Positions 53,412 to 62,781 are shown, numbered from the stretch's first letter. The stretch is DNA of 64,000 bases from Enterococcus thailandicus (GCF_001886265.1 NZ_JXLE01000004.1:136665-200664), one strand, 5' to 3'. Notes: a model not told the origin generated them from the letters alone. A program made the numbers and translations.

Positions 53412-55043
53412 ATGTCATTTAAAGAAAAAGTCATTTATCAAATTTATCCAAAATCATTTAATGATACGGATCATGATGGAATTGGCGACTTGAATGGTAT
53501 TCGAGAGAAATTACCTTATTTACGTGAGCTGGGTATAGATATGGTTTGGTTAAATCCAGTTTATCCTAGTCCACAAAAAGATAATGGCTATGATATTTCA
53601 GATTATTTAGCTATTGATCCATTGTTTGGGACGATGGAAGAATTTGAAGCGTTAATCAAAGAAGGAAAAGATTATCAGATTGAGTTTATGCTTGATATGG
53701 TTTTGAATCATGTATCGATTGAACATGAATGGTTTCAAAAAGCACTAGCGGGAGATAAATATTATCAAGATTTCTTTTATATCCGTGATGAACCAACTGA
53801 CTGGGTTTCAAAATTTGGTGGGAATGCATGGGCACCATTTGGAGAAACAGGAAAATATTATTTACATCTATACGATACTACGCAAGCGGATTTGAATTGG
53901 CGTAATCCAGCAGTTCGCGAAGAGCTGTTTAAAGTTGTGCGTTTCTGGATGGAAAAAGGTGTGAAAGGATTTCGTTTTGATGTCATCAATGTGATTGGAA
54001 AGGATGAAGTTCTGAAAGACAATCCAGTGAATGATGGAAAACCTGAATATACTGACAAACCAGTCACTCATGATTACTTAAAATGGTTGAATCAAGAAAC
54101 TTTTGGACGAGATCCAGAGATTATCACAGTTGGTGAGATGAGTGCGACTACTGTTGAAAATTGTATCTTATACACTGAACCAAGTCGACATGAGCTAACA
54201 ATGACTTTTAATTTCCATCATTTAAAAGTGGATTATGAAAATGGAGATAAGTGGACAACTCCGGCTTTTGATTTTGAAGAATTAAAACGTTTGTTCCATA
54301 CGTGGGGAGAAGAGATGAGTAAAGGAAATGGTTGGAATGCTTGGTTTTTAAATAACCACGATCAACCACGAGCTTTGAATCGTTTTGTGTCAGTAGACCG
54401 TTACCGAAAACAAGGAGCAGAGATGTTAGCGACATTGATTCATCTTAATCGTGGAACACCTTATATTTATATGGGGGAAGAAATCGGAATGATTGATCCG
54501 GCGTTTACGTCTATGGCTGATTATGTTGATATTGAAAGTAAAAATGCTTATCAAATGTTAGTGGAAAAAGGCTTGTCAGCTCAGGAAGCCTTTCGTAGAA
54601 TCCAAGCTAAATCTCGTGATAATTCACGAACACCGATGCAGTGGACCGATGAAGAACATGCAGGTTTTACTACAGGAACACCATGGCTGAAGGTGGGAGC
54701 CAGTTATCCTGAGATCAATGTTGAGGCAGCAAAAAATGAGAAAGACCAATCAATTTTTGCCTATTATCAACACTTGATTCAGCTACGAAAAACACACCAA
54801 GTAATTTCTGAAGGAGATTATCAAGCCTACGCACCAGAACATCCACAAGTTTATGCCTTCTTACGATCTTATGAGGGACAAAAATTACTTGTTCTAACAA
54901 ACTTTTATGAAGAAACAACCACAGTTGATCTTCCAGAAGAATTTGTTGAAGGCGAAAGACTGATTGATAACTATTCTGATACAGTCGTAAGCAAAGAATT
55001 AACGCTTAAACCGTATCAAGCGATTGCATTACTTGTGAAATAA
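53412..55043 (+). CDS. treC: Trehalose-6-phosphate hydrolase (GH13)
   Basis: This 543-aa alpha-amylase-family enzyme has the catalytic triad D190 (GFRFDVINVI), E242 (TVGEMSATT) and D317 (FLNNHDQPR). The sequence follows TreA/TreC closely: VIYQIYPKSFNDTD, SKFGGNAWAPFG, MTFNFHHLKVDYENGDKW and RTPMQW followed by GFTTGTPW. It splits trehalose-6-phosphate into glucose and glucose-6-phosphate in the cytoplasm. No trehalose PTS or treR gene is adjacent, which is unusual. Oligo-1,6-glucosidase is the alternative, but the SKFGG and NFHHLKVDY motifs argue for TreC. GGAGGAG precedes the ATG. Confidence 0.88.
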   Translation: MSFKEKVIYQIYPKSFNDTDHDGIGDLNGIREKLPYLRELGIDMVWLNPVYPSPQKDNGYDISDYLAIDPLFGTMEEFEALIKEGKDYQIEFMLDMVLNHVSIEHEWFQKALAGDKYYQDFFYIRDEPTDWVSKFGGNAWAPFGETGKYYLHLYDTTQADLNWRNPAVREELFKVVRFWMEKGVKGFRFDVINVIGKDEVLKDNPVNDGKPEYTDKPVTHDYLKWLNQETFGRDPEIITVGEMSATTVENCILYTEPSRHELTMTFNFHHLKVDYENGDKWTTPAFDFEELKRLFHTWGEEMSKGNGWNAWFLNNHDQPRALNRFVSVDRYRKQGAEMLATLIHLNRGTPYIYMGEEIGMIDPAFTSMADYVDIESKNAYQMLVEKGLSAQEAFRRIQAKSRDNSRTPMQWTDEEHAGFTTGTPWLKVGASYPEINVEAAKNEKDQSIFAYYQHLIQLRKTHQVISEGDYQAYAPEHPQVYAFLRSYEGQKLLVLTNFYEETTTVDLPEEFVEGERLIDNYSDTVVSKELTLKPYQAIALLVK

Positions 55044-55048
55044 AAAAG

Positions 55049-55087
55049 AATTCCTACTCAATTGTTCATTGAGTAGGAATTTTTTTA
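55049..55087. terminator. Bidirectional terminator treC / AI-2E family gene
   Basis: AATTCCTACTCAAT (55049-55062) and ATTGAGTAGGAATT (55068-55081) are a perfect 14-bp stem with a 5-base loop and T run, serving both convergent genes. Confidence 0.95.
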
Positions 55088-55098
55088 TCAAATAAATA

Positions 55099-56274
55099 TC
55101 AATCAAAATAATTATCTTCTGAAAAATCAGCTTCTTCGTATTCACCTTTATCACCGTAATACTTATTGTAACGTTGCTTGAATTTTTTAAAAGCAAAGAC
55201 AACCAGTAATTTTAGTAAAGTATAGATTGGGATACCAAAGATCACACCCATTATTCCAAGTAAGTCACCCATAACGAGCAGCACAATCAAAATCGTTATA
55301 GGATGAACTTGTAGTCGGTTCCCAATCACACGCGGAATGACTAGGTCACCATGAAGCAACTGGACTATGAACCAAACAAGGACAAATTTTACGACCATAA
55401 AAGTTGAATCTTGGAAGGCAATAAAAAGTCCAGGAAAGAAGGCAATGAATGGTCCAATATAAGGAATGATACATAACACACCAGCAGCAATAGCTAGGAT
55501 GCTAGCAAAATCAATTCCAATGAGTAAAAATGTGACCCAGTAAATAGCTCCTAAAATAAACGAAGAAATAATTTGTCCTTTCAAAAATGCACCTAATTGT
55601 TGGTTAGCGATTTTAGTCAATTCTTGGAAATCCTTGCGAAATGCCGGTGGAACGATTTTTAATACTGATTGGTAGAAACCATGTGGATTTTGAAGCAAGA
55701 AAAAGGCAACGATAGGACCAGTAAACAGAGTAATAAAAGTAGTTGTTACGGCAGAGAACAGATTACTGATACTTTGCGCTCCACTTTCCCAGTAATTACC
55801 AATGAAAGATGTTGCTTGGTCTGTAAAATTATCAATTGAAGAGAAGAATTCATTGAATTTATTAGCAAAAGGTGTGTGTTCTAAAATATTTCTGACACCT
55901 TCTTGAAAATCATTAAATAAGTTTGGTAAGCTGTCAAATAACTCAGTTGCTTGCTGTTGTAGAAAGGGTGCAAACCAGACACTTCCTAAACCAATCACGG
56001 CAAAAATCAAGACATACACCAAAATAACAGCAATATTACGTGACATCCATTTACTTAAACGCCGAATAATTGGATCCAGTAAATAATACAAAATAAGTGC
56101 AAATAGTACAGGTGGTAATGATGCTGCAAAAATAACTCCTAAAGGTTTAAAGATAAAGGCAACTTGCCAAAACACATAAATGACTAAGGCAAGCATTACT
56201 AACAAGCCCAGTACGTAATACGAAGTTTTTCCCCCTAAAAATTGAATCAGTCGAGCGTTCGATTTTTTGTTCAA
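55099..56274 (-). CDS. AI-2E family transporter (UPF0118)
   Basis: This 391-aa membrane protein has about eight helices in the family pattern. Two lie at the N-terminus, a long amphipathic region follows (about 95-175), then helices ending in GVIFGIPIYTLLKLLVVF. The C-terminal tail is acidic (GEYEEADFSEDNYFD). Members export autoinducer-2 or act as ion exchangers; the role here is open. The start is TTG with a strong AAAGGAGG seven bases before it. Confidence 0.88.
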   Translation of the reverse strand: MNKKSNARLIQFLGGKTSYYVLGLLVMLALVIYVFWQVAFIFKPLGVIFAASLPPVLFALILYYLLDPIIRRLSKWMSRNIAVILVYVLIFAVIGLGSVWFAPFLQQQATELFDSLPNLFNDFQEGVRNILEHTPFANKFNEFFSSIDNFTDQATSFIGNYWESGAQSISNLFSAVTTTFITLFTGPIVAFFLLQNPHGFYQSVLKIVPPAFRKDFQELTKIANQQLGAFLKGQIISSFILGAIYWVTFLLIGIDFASILAIAAGVLCIIPYIGPFIAFFPGLFIAFQDSTFMVVKFVLVWFIVQLLHGDLVIPRVIGNRLQVHPITILIVLLVMGDLLGIMGVIFGIPIYTLLKLLVVFAFKKFKQRYNKYYGDKGEYEEADFSEDNYFD

Positions 56275-56424
56275 TTTTTTTCCTCCTTTTCTTTCTTTTG
56301 TTTTTATTATAGTCAGAAGTTAACCGAAAAAGAAAATGAAACAAACTAAATATGGAAGAAATCTGATATTAAAAAAAATCCTCAATCGATTAGTAAAATG
56401 CTAACGAGTTGAGGAGTAAGTTTG

Positions 56425-57153
56425 TTATGAAATAATTTTTTTTAAGCCGCGAATCGAGATGGGGACTGTTTCACCGTTTGCTAAAGTGACTTCTCTTTTT
56501 TTCTTATCAATAGTCCGAATATTTAGTTTGTTAATAACGTATGACTTGTGGCAACGAATAAAGTAATTATTTTTTTTCTCAATATCTTTGATTTTATCGT
56601 AGAACTGAAGATGAGCATGAGTCATGTGTACTTCAAGTTTATGTGGTGTAACTGCTGATGTGGAAAAATATTGAATCTCGTCTAGTGGGAGAAATTTGAT
56701 TTCTCCGTTGAATTCTAGCTTAAAGATGTCCTTTTGGGGTTGAGAATTATGAAAGTTAAGAACGATTTTACTTAAGATGTGTTCTAAACGGTCTTTTAAC
56801 TCAAAGACATCTTCTTTCAAAATATAATCGGTTGGTTCAATTCGATTTTTTAGAATTTCTAAAGAGAAGTCAGAGTTAGCCGTCACATAAATAATCTTGC
56901 CTAATGGATCCATTTGACGAATTTCTTTTCCAAGCGTAATGCCGGTTAATTCATGGCTTTGGATTTCCGTATCCAAAAAATAAATACCGAAATCAGCAGT
57001 TCGACGACGGGCAATTTCAAGAAGTTCATTTGGATCAGTTGAAGAAACAGCAACTTGACTGTTGAGGTCTTCAAGAGTGATCTGATTTTTTATGACAGTT
57101 GTGATAATTTCTAATTGCCGTGGGTCTTTTTCGCAAATATAAATCGGAATCAT
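56425..57153 (-). CDS. Orphan LytTR-family response regulator (AgrA/FsrA type)
   Basis: This 242-aa protein has a CheY-like receiver (residues 1-120) with phospho-acceptor D61 in IYFLDTEIQ. A LytTR DNA-binding domain follows (about 140-240; LDEIQYFSTSA, YDKIKDIEKKNNYFIRCHKSYVINKLNI). This architecture is that of AgrA, FsrA and ComE, which control quorum sensing and bacteriocins. No histidine kinase or processing gene is adjacent, so it must partner with one elsewhere or act alone. AgrA-box-like repeats occur in the 465-base gap upstream. Confidence 0.9.
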   Translation of the reverse strand: MIPIYICEKDPRQLEIITTVIKNQITLEDLNSQVAVSSTDPNELLEIARRRTADFGIYFLDTEIQSHELTGITLGKEIRQMDPLGKIIYVTANSDFSLEILKNRIEPTDYILKEDVFELKDRLEHILSKIVLNFHNSQPQKDIFKLEFNGEIKFLPLDEIQYFSTSAVTPHKLEVHMTHAHLQFYDKIKDIEKKNNYFIRCHKSYVINKLNIRTIDKKKREVTLANGETVPISIRGLKKIIS

Positions 57154-57618
57154 ATCAATACTCCTTCACTTAAAATAAATTGCTAGGTATCAAACAATGT
57201 TTCAGTAAATGAACGCTATTTTTGTTATGTTCATTCCAGTTCGGTTAGTTAGAGACCTGAACGTTAGATTGTAGCTGAAGTCTAATGTTTATCGTGAGAA
57301 ACCATCATCTAAATTTTAAGGATTATTGCTTAGTCAGAGATTCTTTTTCCCCACGGTGTACCAAAAATAGCTGAAAACTCTTAGTTAAAAGTGTAATAAA
57401 AAAAAGTGAACAAAAACGGTTCACTCAAAAAATGTATGTTTCAGCTCATAACTGTCCGATTTCATTTAACTGTTATGTATAATTACTAGATCTTGTGAAA
57501 TTTGTGAAAAAAGTTCACAGTTTTGATGCGAGAAATGCTTTTTTTGAGTGTGTGTACTAATTTTTTATTTCTATGTTAAAAAAGTACTAACCTGATAAAA
57601 GGTGATGGAGGTATTCTT
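57154..57618. other. Intergenic stretch with AgrA-box-like repeats
   Basis: No credible gene was found; two short frames of 16 and 21 codons lack ribosome binding sites. TAACTGT occurs twice in direct orientation at 57449-57455 and 57467-57473; on the minus strand this is ACAGTTA, the core of AgrA-type sites. TATAAT follows at 57478-57483 without a -35 box. An AGTGAAC/GTTCACT dyad lies at 57405-57425. Confidence 0.5.
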
Positions 57619-57831
57619 ATGGAAAATGAACAATTATTTGAAGTAGGCGAAACTTATGAATTTCATTCGGATTTGTTTGAATCACCAGTCAAAGGGAAAA
57701 TCGAAAAAATATATGAAAATAGTGTAATGATTCGCGTAACGAAATGTGCAACAGATGAAACAGAAACAGCCGATAATCTACAATGGCAACTGATTGTTCG
57801 CAAATCGAACGCTTTAATCGAAAATAACTAA
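57619..57831 (+). CDS. Small DUF2187-like protein
   Basis: This 70-aa soluble protein has GGAGG seven bases before the ATG. It has the pattern FEVGETYEFHSDLFESPVKG followed by IEKIYENSVMIRVT, which resembles the beta-barrel of small DUF2187 (YkvS-like) proteins. It is a monocistronic unit with a terminator downstream, and possibly a regulator-dependent promoter upstream. Function unknown. Confidence 0.65.
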   Translation: MENEQLFEVGETYEFHSDLFESPVKGKIEKIYENSVMIRVTKCATDETETADNLQWQLIVRKSNALIENN

Positions 57832-57882
57832 GTAAACAGGAACTAGTTGTTTTCCAATAGTTCAATTTTGTAATTAATAATT

Positions 57883-57952
57883 AAAAAGACTAACCTTTCA
57901 AAAAATAGCAGAAAAATTGTTATTAACTATTGAAAAGTTCAGTCTTTTTTTG
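57883..57952. terminator. Terminator after small DUF2187-like gene
   Basis: AAAAAGACT...CTTTCAA (57883-57901) pairs imperfectly with TTGAAAAGTTCAGTCTTTTT (57930-57949) around a 28-base loop, followed by T. Confidence 0.7.
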
Positions 57953-57999
57953 TGGTAAAATGAGAAGCAGAATTTATAAAAGGAAGGATGCCGATAATT

Positions 58000-58710
58000 G
58001 TGATTATTGTTGCGGGAACTATCGGAGCTGGGAAAAGTACATTAACAGAAATGTTAGCGCAAAACTTAGACACTAAGCCATTTTATGAAAATGTTGAGGA
58101 CAACGAGGTCTTGCCTTTGTTCTACTCAAACCCAGAAAAGTACACTTTTTTATTACAAATTTTCTTTTTAAATAAACGTTTTTTAGCAATTAAAGATGCA
58201 TTTTGTCATGATGATAACGTGTTAGATCGATCTATTTACGAAGACAGTTTACTGTTTCATTTAAACGCAGATTTGGGCCGAGTGTCACAGGTAGAAGTCG
58301 AGCAATATCAAGGATTACTTGAAACGATGTTAAATGAACTAGAAGACATCGCGCCGCAGAAGAAGCCTGATTTATTAGTTTATATTCGAGTTTCTTTTGA
58401 AACAATGCTTGAGCGTATCAAAAAGCGCGGACGAGAATATGAACAAATCGAACAAAATCCTGAGTTGTTTTCTTATTATCAAGAATTAAATCGCCGTTAT
58501 GAGGAATGGTTTGATGCGTTTGATGTCTGTCCAAAGCTTGTGATTGACGGAGATCGTTATGATTTTGTGGCAGAACCAGAATGTGGCGAACAAATCGTTC
58601 AAACAATTAAAGCACAAGCTAAAGAAATGAGCGAGACAGCAATGAAAGAAAAAATTCGGTATACAACCACAGTTCCAGAAGCAAAGGGAATTTTTTCTTA
58701 CAAAAAATAA
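58000..58710 (+). CDS. Deoxynucleoside kinase
   Basis: This 236-aa kinase is of the deoxyadenosine/deoxyguanosine type. The P-loop GTIGAGKST lies at the N-terminus, with YENVEDNEVLPLFY, the DRS motif in LDRSIYEDSLLF and RIKKRGREYEQ (LID arginines). It salvages deoxynucleosides in the cytoplasm. An ATG at 57988 sits directly on AGGAAGG with no spacing, so the GTG at 58000 (12 bases away) is preferred; the ATG remains possible. Flanking terminators suggest a single-gene unit. Confidence 0.88.
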   Translation: MIIVAGTIGAGKSTLTEMLAQNLDTKPFYENVEDNEVLPLFYSNPEKYTFLLQIFFLNKRFLAIKDAFCHDDNVLDRSIYEDSLLFHLNADLGRVSQVEVEQYQGLLETMLNELEDIAPQKKPDLLVYIRVSFETMLERIKKRGREYEQIEQNPELFSYYQELNRRYEEWFDAFDVCPKLVIDGDRYDFVAEPECGEQIVQTIKAQAKEMSETAMKEKIRYTTTVPEAKGIFSYKK

Positions 58711-58716
58711 ATAAGA

Positions 58717-58759
58717 AAAAGGACGCGACAAAGATGTTTTTTCTTTGTTGCGTCCTTTT
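58717..58759. terminator. Bidirectional terminator
   Basis: AAAAGGACGCGACAAAGA and TCTTTGTTGCGTCCTTTT pair with one G-U around a short T-rich loop. It serves the kinase gene and the convergent DUF1275 gene. Confidence 0.92.
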
Positions 58760-58784
58760 GAATTAATTATTGTAGTCCAATTGA

Positions 58785-59468
58785 TCAAAGTGGATATTTA
58801 TTGGTTCTGAAAAAGCGCCAAAGCTGGAATGTTTGGCTGAGTGCCATTGCCAAAAAGAGAAACGACACTAATAAAATAGCTTGAGCACCAAATAAATGAT
58901 AACAAAAAACAGAAACGATAGCGCCTAAAATGAATGCTAGTACAACTGTGAGGAAGTGAAAAAATTGATCAAAATCAGATTTTTCTTTTGAAATCAAAAA
59001 ATCATAAAGATTGGTTGCCACACCTTTCAAATTTCCGGTTGTAAAAAGATTTGTATAGGCACGTCCATTGATTTTATCGAATGACACCCATTGGATTGCA
59101 GCTGTAAAAGCAATCAAAACTGTTACAAGTGAGGGATGAATGTTGATTATTCTTAAGCTAACGAGGAAAAAAATCAGGGCTTCGTAGTAAAGAACAAATA
59201 ATCGCCAAAAATGTTTTTCCCGCTTTCGAAAATAATCAATCAAAAACTTGGTCAATAAAATACCAAGAAAAAAGAAAAGAGTTGATAGTACTTTTTTTCC
59301 AAAGCTAATCCATTCGCCATCAAAGGCTTGAATAATTGCCAGAATAATATTACCAGTTTGTGCAGAAGCAAAGACATCGTAATGAATGTAAGTATAACTA
59401 TCCATTGCACCGCCGATAAATGTTAGTAACAGTCCGATAGTACGATCCTCGTGAAACGAAGTACGCAT
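58785..59468 (-). CDS. DUF1275 (YoaK) family membrane protein
   Basis: This 227-aa protein has six hydrophobic segments, with GGAMDSYTYIHYDVFASAQTGNIIL near the N-terminus and FTTGNLKGVATNLY later, the two TGN motifs of the YoaK/DUF1275 family. Function is unknown, though transport is assumed. It is a single gene convergent with the kinase gene. The ATG follows AAGGTGG. Confidence 0.88.
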   Translation of the reverse strand: MRTSFHEDRTIGLLLTFIGGAMDSYTYIHYDVFASAQTGNIILAIIQAFDGEWISFGKKVLSTLFFFLGILLTKFLIDYFRKREKHFWRLFVLYYEALIFFLVSLRIINIHPSLVTVLIAFTAAIQWVSFDKINGRAYTNLFTTGNLKGVATNLYDFLISKEKSDFDQFFHFLTVVLAFILGAIVSVFCYHLFGAQAILLVSFLFLAMALSQTFQLWRFFRTNKYPL

Positions 59469-59655
59469 GATTTTTCCACCTTCAATTATTATTTTACTGA
59501 TGTAGTTTCCTCTATCTTAGCATAATTTTCCGAAAAACATGATAAGTTTTCTGAAACAAAGTGATTGGATAACGGCGTTTCATTTTCAATAAAGGTCTGG
59601 TAGTATAAAGAAAACAAGAATGACACGATAAATAAGAAAATTTTGAAAAAGAAAG

Positions 59656-61857
59656 TTGGTGGCACTGATTACTCAGCTAAATGAAAAGGAAATGTTGCGG
59701 TTAAAAAATGAGCTGAAGTCTTGGAAGAACAGATATCACAAACTTCAACAAATCTTTCGATTACAAGAAGAGATAATTGCTAGTTATGAGGCTGCTTATG
59801 GGGAAGCACCAGGATTAATTGAAGAAGATCAGTCAGCTGAAAGAGTGGATGATTCGTTTTTTAAAATGATGGAAAAACGCTCTTATAATCAGTTTAACCA
59901 AGAACAAAAAGCTGCAATTACGTATGACATGGAAAAAAATCTTCGTATTATTGCTGGCGCTGGTAGCGGTAAGACGCAAACGATTTGTGCAAAAGCCGTC
60001 TACTTAATGACACAAAAACAAGTTGCCGAGCAGCGAATTTTGATGATTACGTTTACGCGGAACGCAGCGAATGAATTGAAAAAAAGAGTGGATAATTTTA
60101 GCCAACATAAAACAGCGGTACATATCGGAACATTCCATAGTATTTTCTTTCGTCTTTATAATGAAATTTGTAAGGAATTCCCAGACATTGCAATGCAAGG
60201 TATTCATGGAGACTTTTCAAAAGATTCTGGCCAAAAAATTGGAGCGATTTTACAGCAATTGATTCGTAAATATAATCTTTATTCTTTTGATCAGTATGGT
60301 GAGAAAAATTTGCCAGCGCGTTTAGATTATTGGCAAAACATGAATCTGTCGCAAGAAGAAATTATCCATTTGGTGAAAGAAAAGTTTGATGGAACAGAAA
60401 AAAATGCAAATCAACCACTTTCTGAACGCATCGGTCTGTTGATGACGGAGCTAAAGGAGTTAAAACAGCAACAACATCTGGCTGATTTTAATGATATTTT
60501 GCAAAATCTAAAAGAAGCTTTACTTGACGAAAATGTTCGACAGTTTGTTGGCAAGAAATATGATTTTTTATTTATTGATGAGTTTCAAGATACGAATCCT
60601 CTGCAATGGGCGGTCGTAAAATTGATTACTAAAGGAACAAACATCAAGCTAGTCGTAGTCGGAGATGACGATCAAAGTATTTACGGTTTTCGTGGATCAG
60701 AGCCAGCCTACATCAAAGAATTTGAACAAGAATATCCGACTGAAACACTCTTCTTACTAACGAATTACCGTTCTCGTGCCGCAATTGTTCAAGGCGCAAA
60801 CCGATTGATTAGCTACAATAAGGGGGATCGTATTCCCAAAGCTATGATTCCTGCACAAAAAGAAGCAGGTGTTATGAAGGCAATTTCTTTTAAGGATCTT
60901 CAAGCAGAAAGCCAGTGGGTGATTCGCCAGGTTCAAACATTTATCAAACAGAAAGGTAAATACAAAGAATCTATTATTTTGTACCGTTCACTTTCGCAAA
61001 CACAAAGATTGGTACAGAATCTTTTGCAAACGGACATTCCGTTTGTCCTTGAAGCAGATGCACCATATGAAGGGATTTTTGGTGTACGAAACTTTCAACA
61101 GTTATATAGAAGATTTCTTGACTGGCACAGAGCAACAACTAGTCAGAAAAAAGAGCAAAGTTACCAACAAATTTTGAGACAAATCATGATTAATTGTTAT
61201 TTGAAAAAGTCGGAATGTGATCGTTTCTTCTCTCAAAAACAGTCAGATATCGACCTAACTGCGTACATTGTTCAGATGAAACCCTCATTAAAATCACGGC
61301 AAAAAGAAGTTGAGCAATTAGTAAAAGAATTACAAGGGTTTACGCAGCAACCAAGAAAAAACATGTACCAGTTTTGGCAACTACTCATGAATCTTCCGCG
61401 AGCCAAAAAAGAACTCGAACAAAGTGAGCGCGATTGGTTAATAGAAGAAATCAAAAAACAACCGACATTGTTGCAATTGATAGAGTTAGAAAAATCAATT
61501 CAATCGCAAGCAAAGCACCTGAAAACACGATTGATTGCTTATCGACAAGGAAAGCTAGATGCGTTATGTATTCAAAGTATTCATAAAAGTAAAGGATTGA
61601 GTTACAGAAATGTTTTCTTGATTGGCTGTAACGAAGGCGCGTTGCCACATAACGGCGCTGCAGAAAAAGGAGCCGTGTCGTCGGAACAAATCAAGATAGA
61701 ACCTGTGACAACGATTGAAGAAGAACGCCGCTTATTTTATGTGGCGATGACCAGAGCTCGAAATCGCCTGTATTTGTGTGTACCGCAAATGAAAGGAACT
61801 CGGCAATTAAAGCCATCTCGTTTTATTAAAGAGTCTGGTATTCAACTCAGGAAATAA
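59656..61857 (+). CDS. UvrD/Rep-family DNA helicase
   Basis: This 733-aa SF1A helicase has the motifs in order. Walker A is GAGSGKTQT (101-109), motif II is FIDEFQDTNPL (about 310), motif III is GDDDQSIYGFRG, and LTNYRSR follows. Motif V is SIHKSKGLSYRNVFL and motif VI is EEERRLFYVAMTRARNRLYL. An N-terminal coiled-coil of about 70 residues precedes the helicase core and is not part of PcrA. It is probably a repair or accessory helicase; the housekeeping PcrA should be elsewhere. The start is uncertain: TTG at 59656 and GTG at 59659 both have only weak ribosome binding sites. Confidence 0.9.
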   Translation: MVALITQLNEKEMLRLKNELKSWKNRYHKLQQIFRLQEEIIASYEAAYGEAPGLIEEDQSAERVDDSFFKMMEKRSYNQFNQEQKAAITYDMEKNLRIIAGAGSGKTQTICAKAVYLMTQKQVAEQRILMITFTRNAANELKKRVDNFSQHKTAVHIGTFHSIFFRLYNEICKEFPDIAMQGIHGDFSKDSGQKIGAILQQLIRKYNLYSFDQYGEKNLPARLDYWQNMNLSQEEIIHLVKEKFDGTEKNANQPLSERIGLLMTELKELKQQQHLADFNDILQNLKEALLDENVRQFVGKKYDFLFIDEFQDTNPLQWAVVKLITKGTNIKLVVVGDDDQSIYGFRGSEPAYIKEFEQEYPTETLFLLTNYRSRAAIVQGANRLISYNKGDRIPKAMIPAQKEAGVMKAISFKDLQAESQWVIRQVQTFIKQKGKYKESIILYRSLSQTQRLVQNLLQTDIPFVLEADAPYEGIFGVRNFQQLYRRFLDWHRATTSQKKEQSYQQILRQIMINCYLKKSECDRFFSQKQSDIDLTAYIVQMKPSLKSRQKEVEQLVKELQGFTQQPRKNMYQFWQLLMNLPRAKKELEQSERDWLIEEIKKQPTLLQLIELEKSIQSQAKHLKTRLIAYRQGKLDALCIQSIHKSKGLSYRNVFLIGCNEGALPHNGAAEKGAVSSEQIKIEPVTTIEEERRLFYVAMTRARNRLYLCVPQMKGTRQLKPSRFIKESGIQLRK

Positions 61858-61860
61858 CTA

Positions 61861-61902
61861 AAAAATTGTGCCGCAATTGATAATTGTGGCACAATTTTTT
61901 TA
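61861..61902. terminator. Terminator after helicase gene
   Basis: AAAAATTGTGCCGCAATT and AATTGTGGCACAATTTTTTT pair with one G-U around a short loop, followed by T. It begins one base after the stop codon. Confidence 0.92.
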
Positions 61903-61977
61903 GTTTACTTAGCGAATGATTGGTCTTTTTGAAATAATTCAGTTAAAATGGGATTATAATTAAAGAGGAGTGAGAAA

Positions 61978-62388
61978 ATGATAAAAGTATATGCCTCACC
62001 TAGTTGTACTTCTTGTCGTAAGGCTAGAGCATGGTTGCAAACGAATCAACTTGAGTTTGAAGAAAAAAACATTTTTGTCGATCCGTTACTTGAAGAAGAG
62101 ATTAAAGAAATTCTAGCAGCAACTGAAGGCGGGGTTGAGGATATTATTTCCACTCGGTCAAAAATTTATGAAAAATTGTGTTTGGATTTCAATGAATTAA
62201 CGCTTAAACAAATGATTGTTTTGTTTAAAGAGTACCCTTCGCTGATTCGTCGCCCTATCTTAATTGATGAAAATAGAATTCTGATTGGTTTTAATGAGGA
62301 TGAAATTCGCTCATTTGTTCCCAGAAAAATTCGTTGTGTTGAACGAAATCTGATTTATTTGCAAAATTATGGCTCGTTGAACTCTTAG
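61978..62388 (+). CDS. Spx/ArsC-family regulator
   Basis: This 136-aa thioredoxin-fold protein has a CxxC redox switch at C10-C13 (SCTSCRKARAWL) and the RRP motif in LIRRPILIDENRILIGFNEDEIRSFVPRK. Its length and tail fit Spx, which binds the RNA polymerase alpha subunit and redirects transcription in disulfide stress. GAGGAG precedes the ATG. It is followed after 26 bases by a shorter relative, apparently in one transcript. Since Firmicutes carry several Spx paralogues, this may not be the main one. Confidence 0.88.
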   Translation: MIKVYASPSCTSCRKARAWLQTNQLEFEEKNIFVDPLLEEEIKEILAATEGGVEDIISTRSKIYEKLCLDFNELTLKQMIVLFKEYPSLIRRPILIDENRILIGFNEDEIRSFVPRKIRCVERNLIYLQNYGSLNS

Positions 62389-62414
62389 CCAATTAAAAGA
62401 AAGAGGGAGGTCCT

Positions 62415-62771
62415 GTGAGAATAAAAGTATTTGGATCAAAAGATTGCTTGACTTGTTTGAAAGCTAAAAAGTGGTTAGAAAATCATCGTTTAGCTTATCA
62501 ATTTATTGACTTAGAAAAAACAGCATTGAGTGTACAGGACGCCAAAGAACTATGTAGCTTTAAAGAAGTCCAAGCAACCCAATTGTTTGCTACTTGGTCC
62601 GAAGCATTTCTCAAAATGCAGGTGGATCTATCACATTTACAAAATTCTCAGTTGATTTCACTTTGTAGAGAGCACACAGAAGTCTTGAGACGTCCGCTGA
62701 TTATTATTGATGATGTTTTATTTATTGGCTATGATGAACAATTATTAGAACAGTTAGTTGTTCATGAATAA
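62415..62771 (+). CDS. Second Spx/ArsC-fold protein
   Basis: This 118-aa relative of the preceding protein has a CxxC at C11-C14 (KDCLTCLKAKKWL) and LRRPLIIIDDVLFIGYDEQLLEQL. It starts at a GTG with GGGAGG 6 bases upstream. Compared with Spx it is shorter and lacks the basic tail. It may be an ArsC-like thiol protein or a diverged Spx. Tandem placement suggests duplication followed by divergence. Confidence 0.82.
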   Translation: MRIKVFGSKDCLTCLKAKKWLENHRLAYQFIDLEKTALSVQDAKELCSFKEVQATQLFATWSEAFLKMQVDLSHLQNSQLISLCREHTEVLRRPLIIIDDVLFIGYDEQLLEQLVVHE

Positions 62772-62781
62772 ATTTGAGTGA

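Noticed and set aside
57209..57480. Short peptides of 21 and 16 codons near the LytTR regulator, possible pheromones
   Set aside because: No ribosome binding sites, no leader or processing motif, and no export gene nearby.
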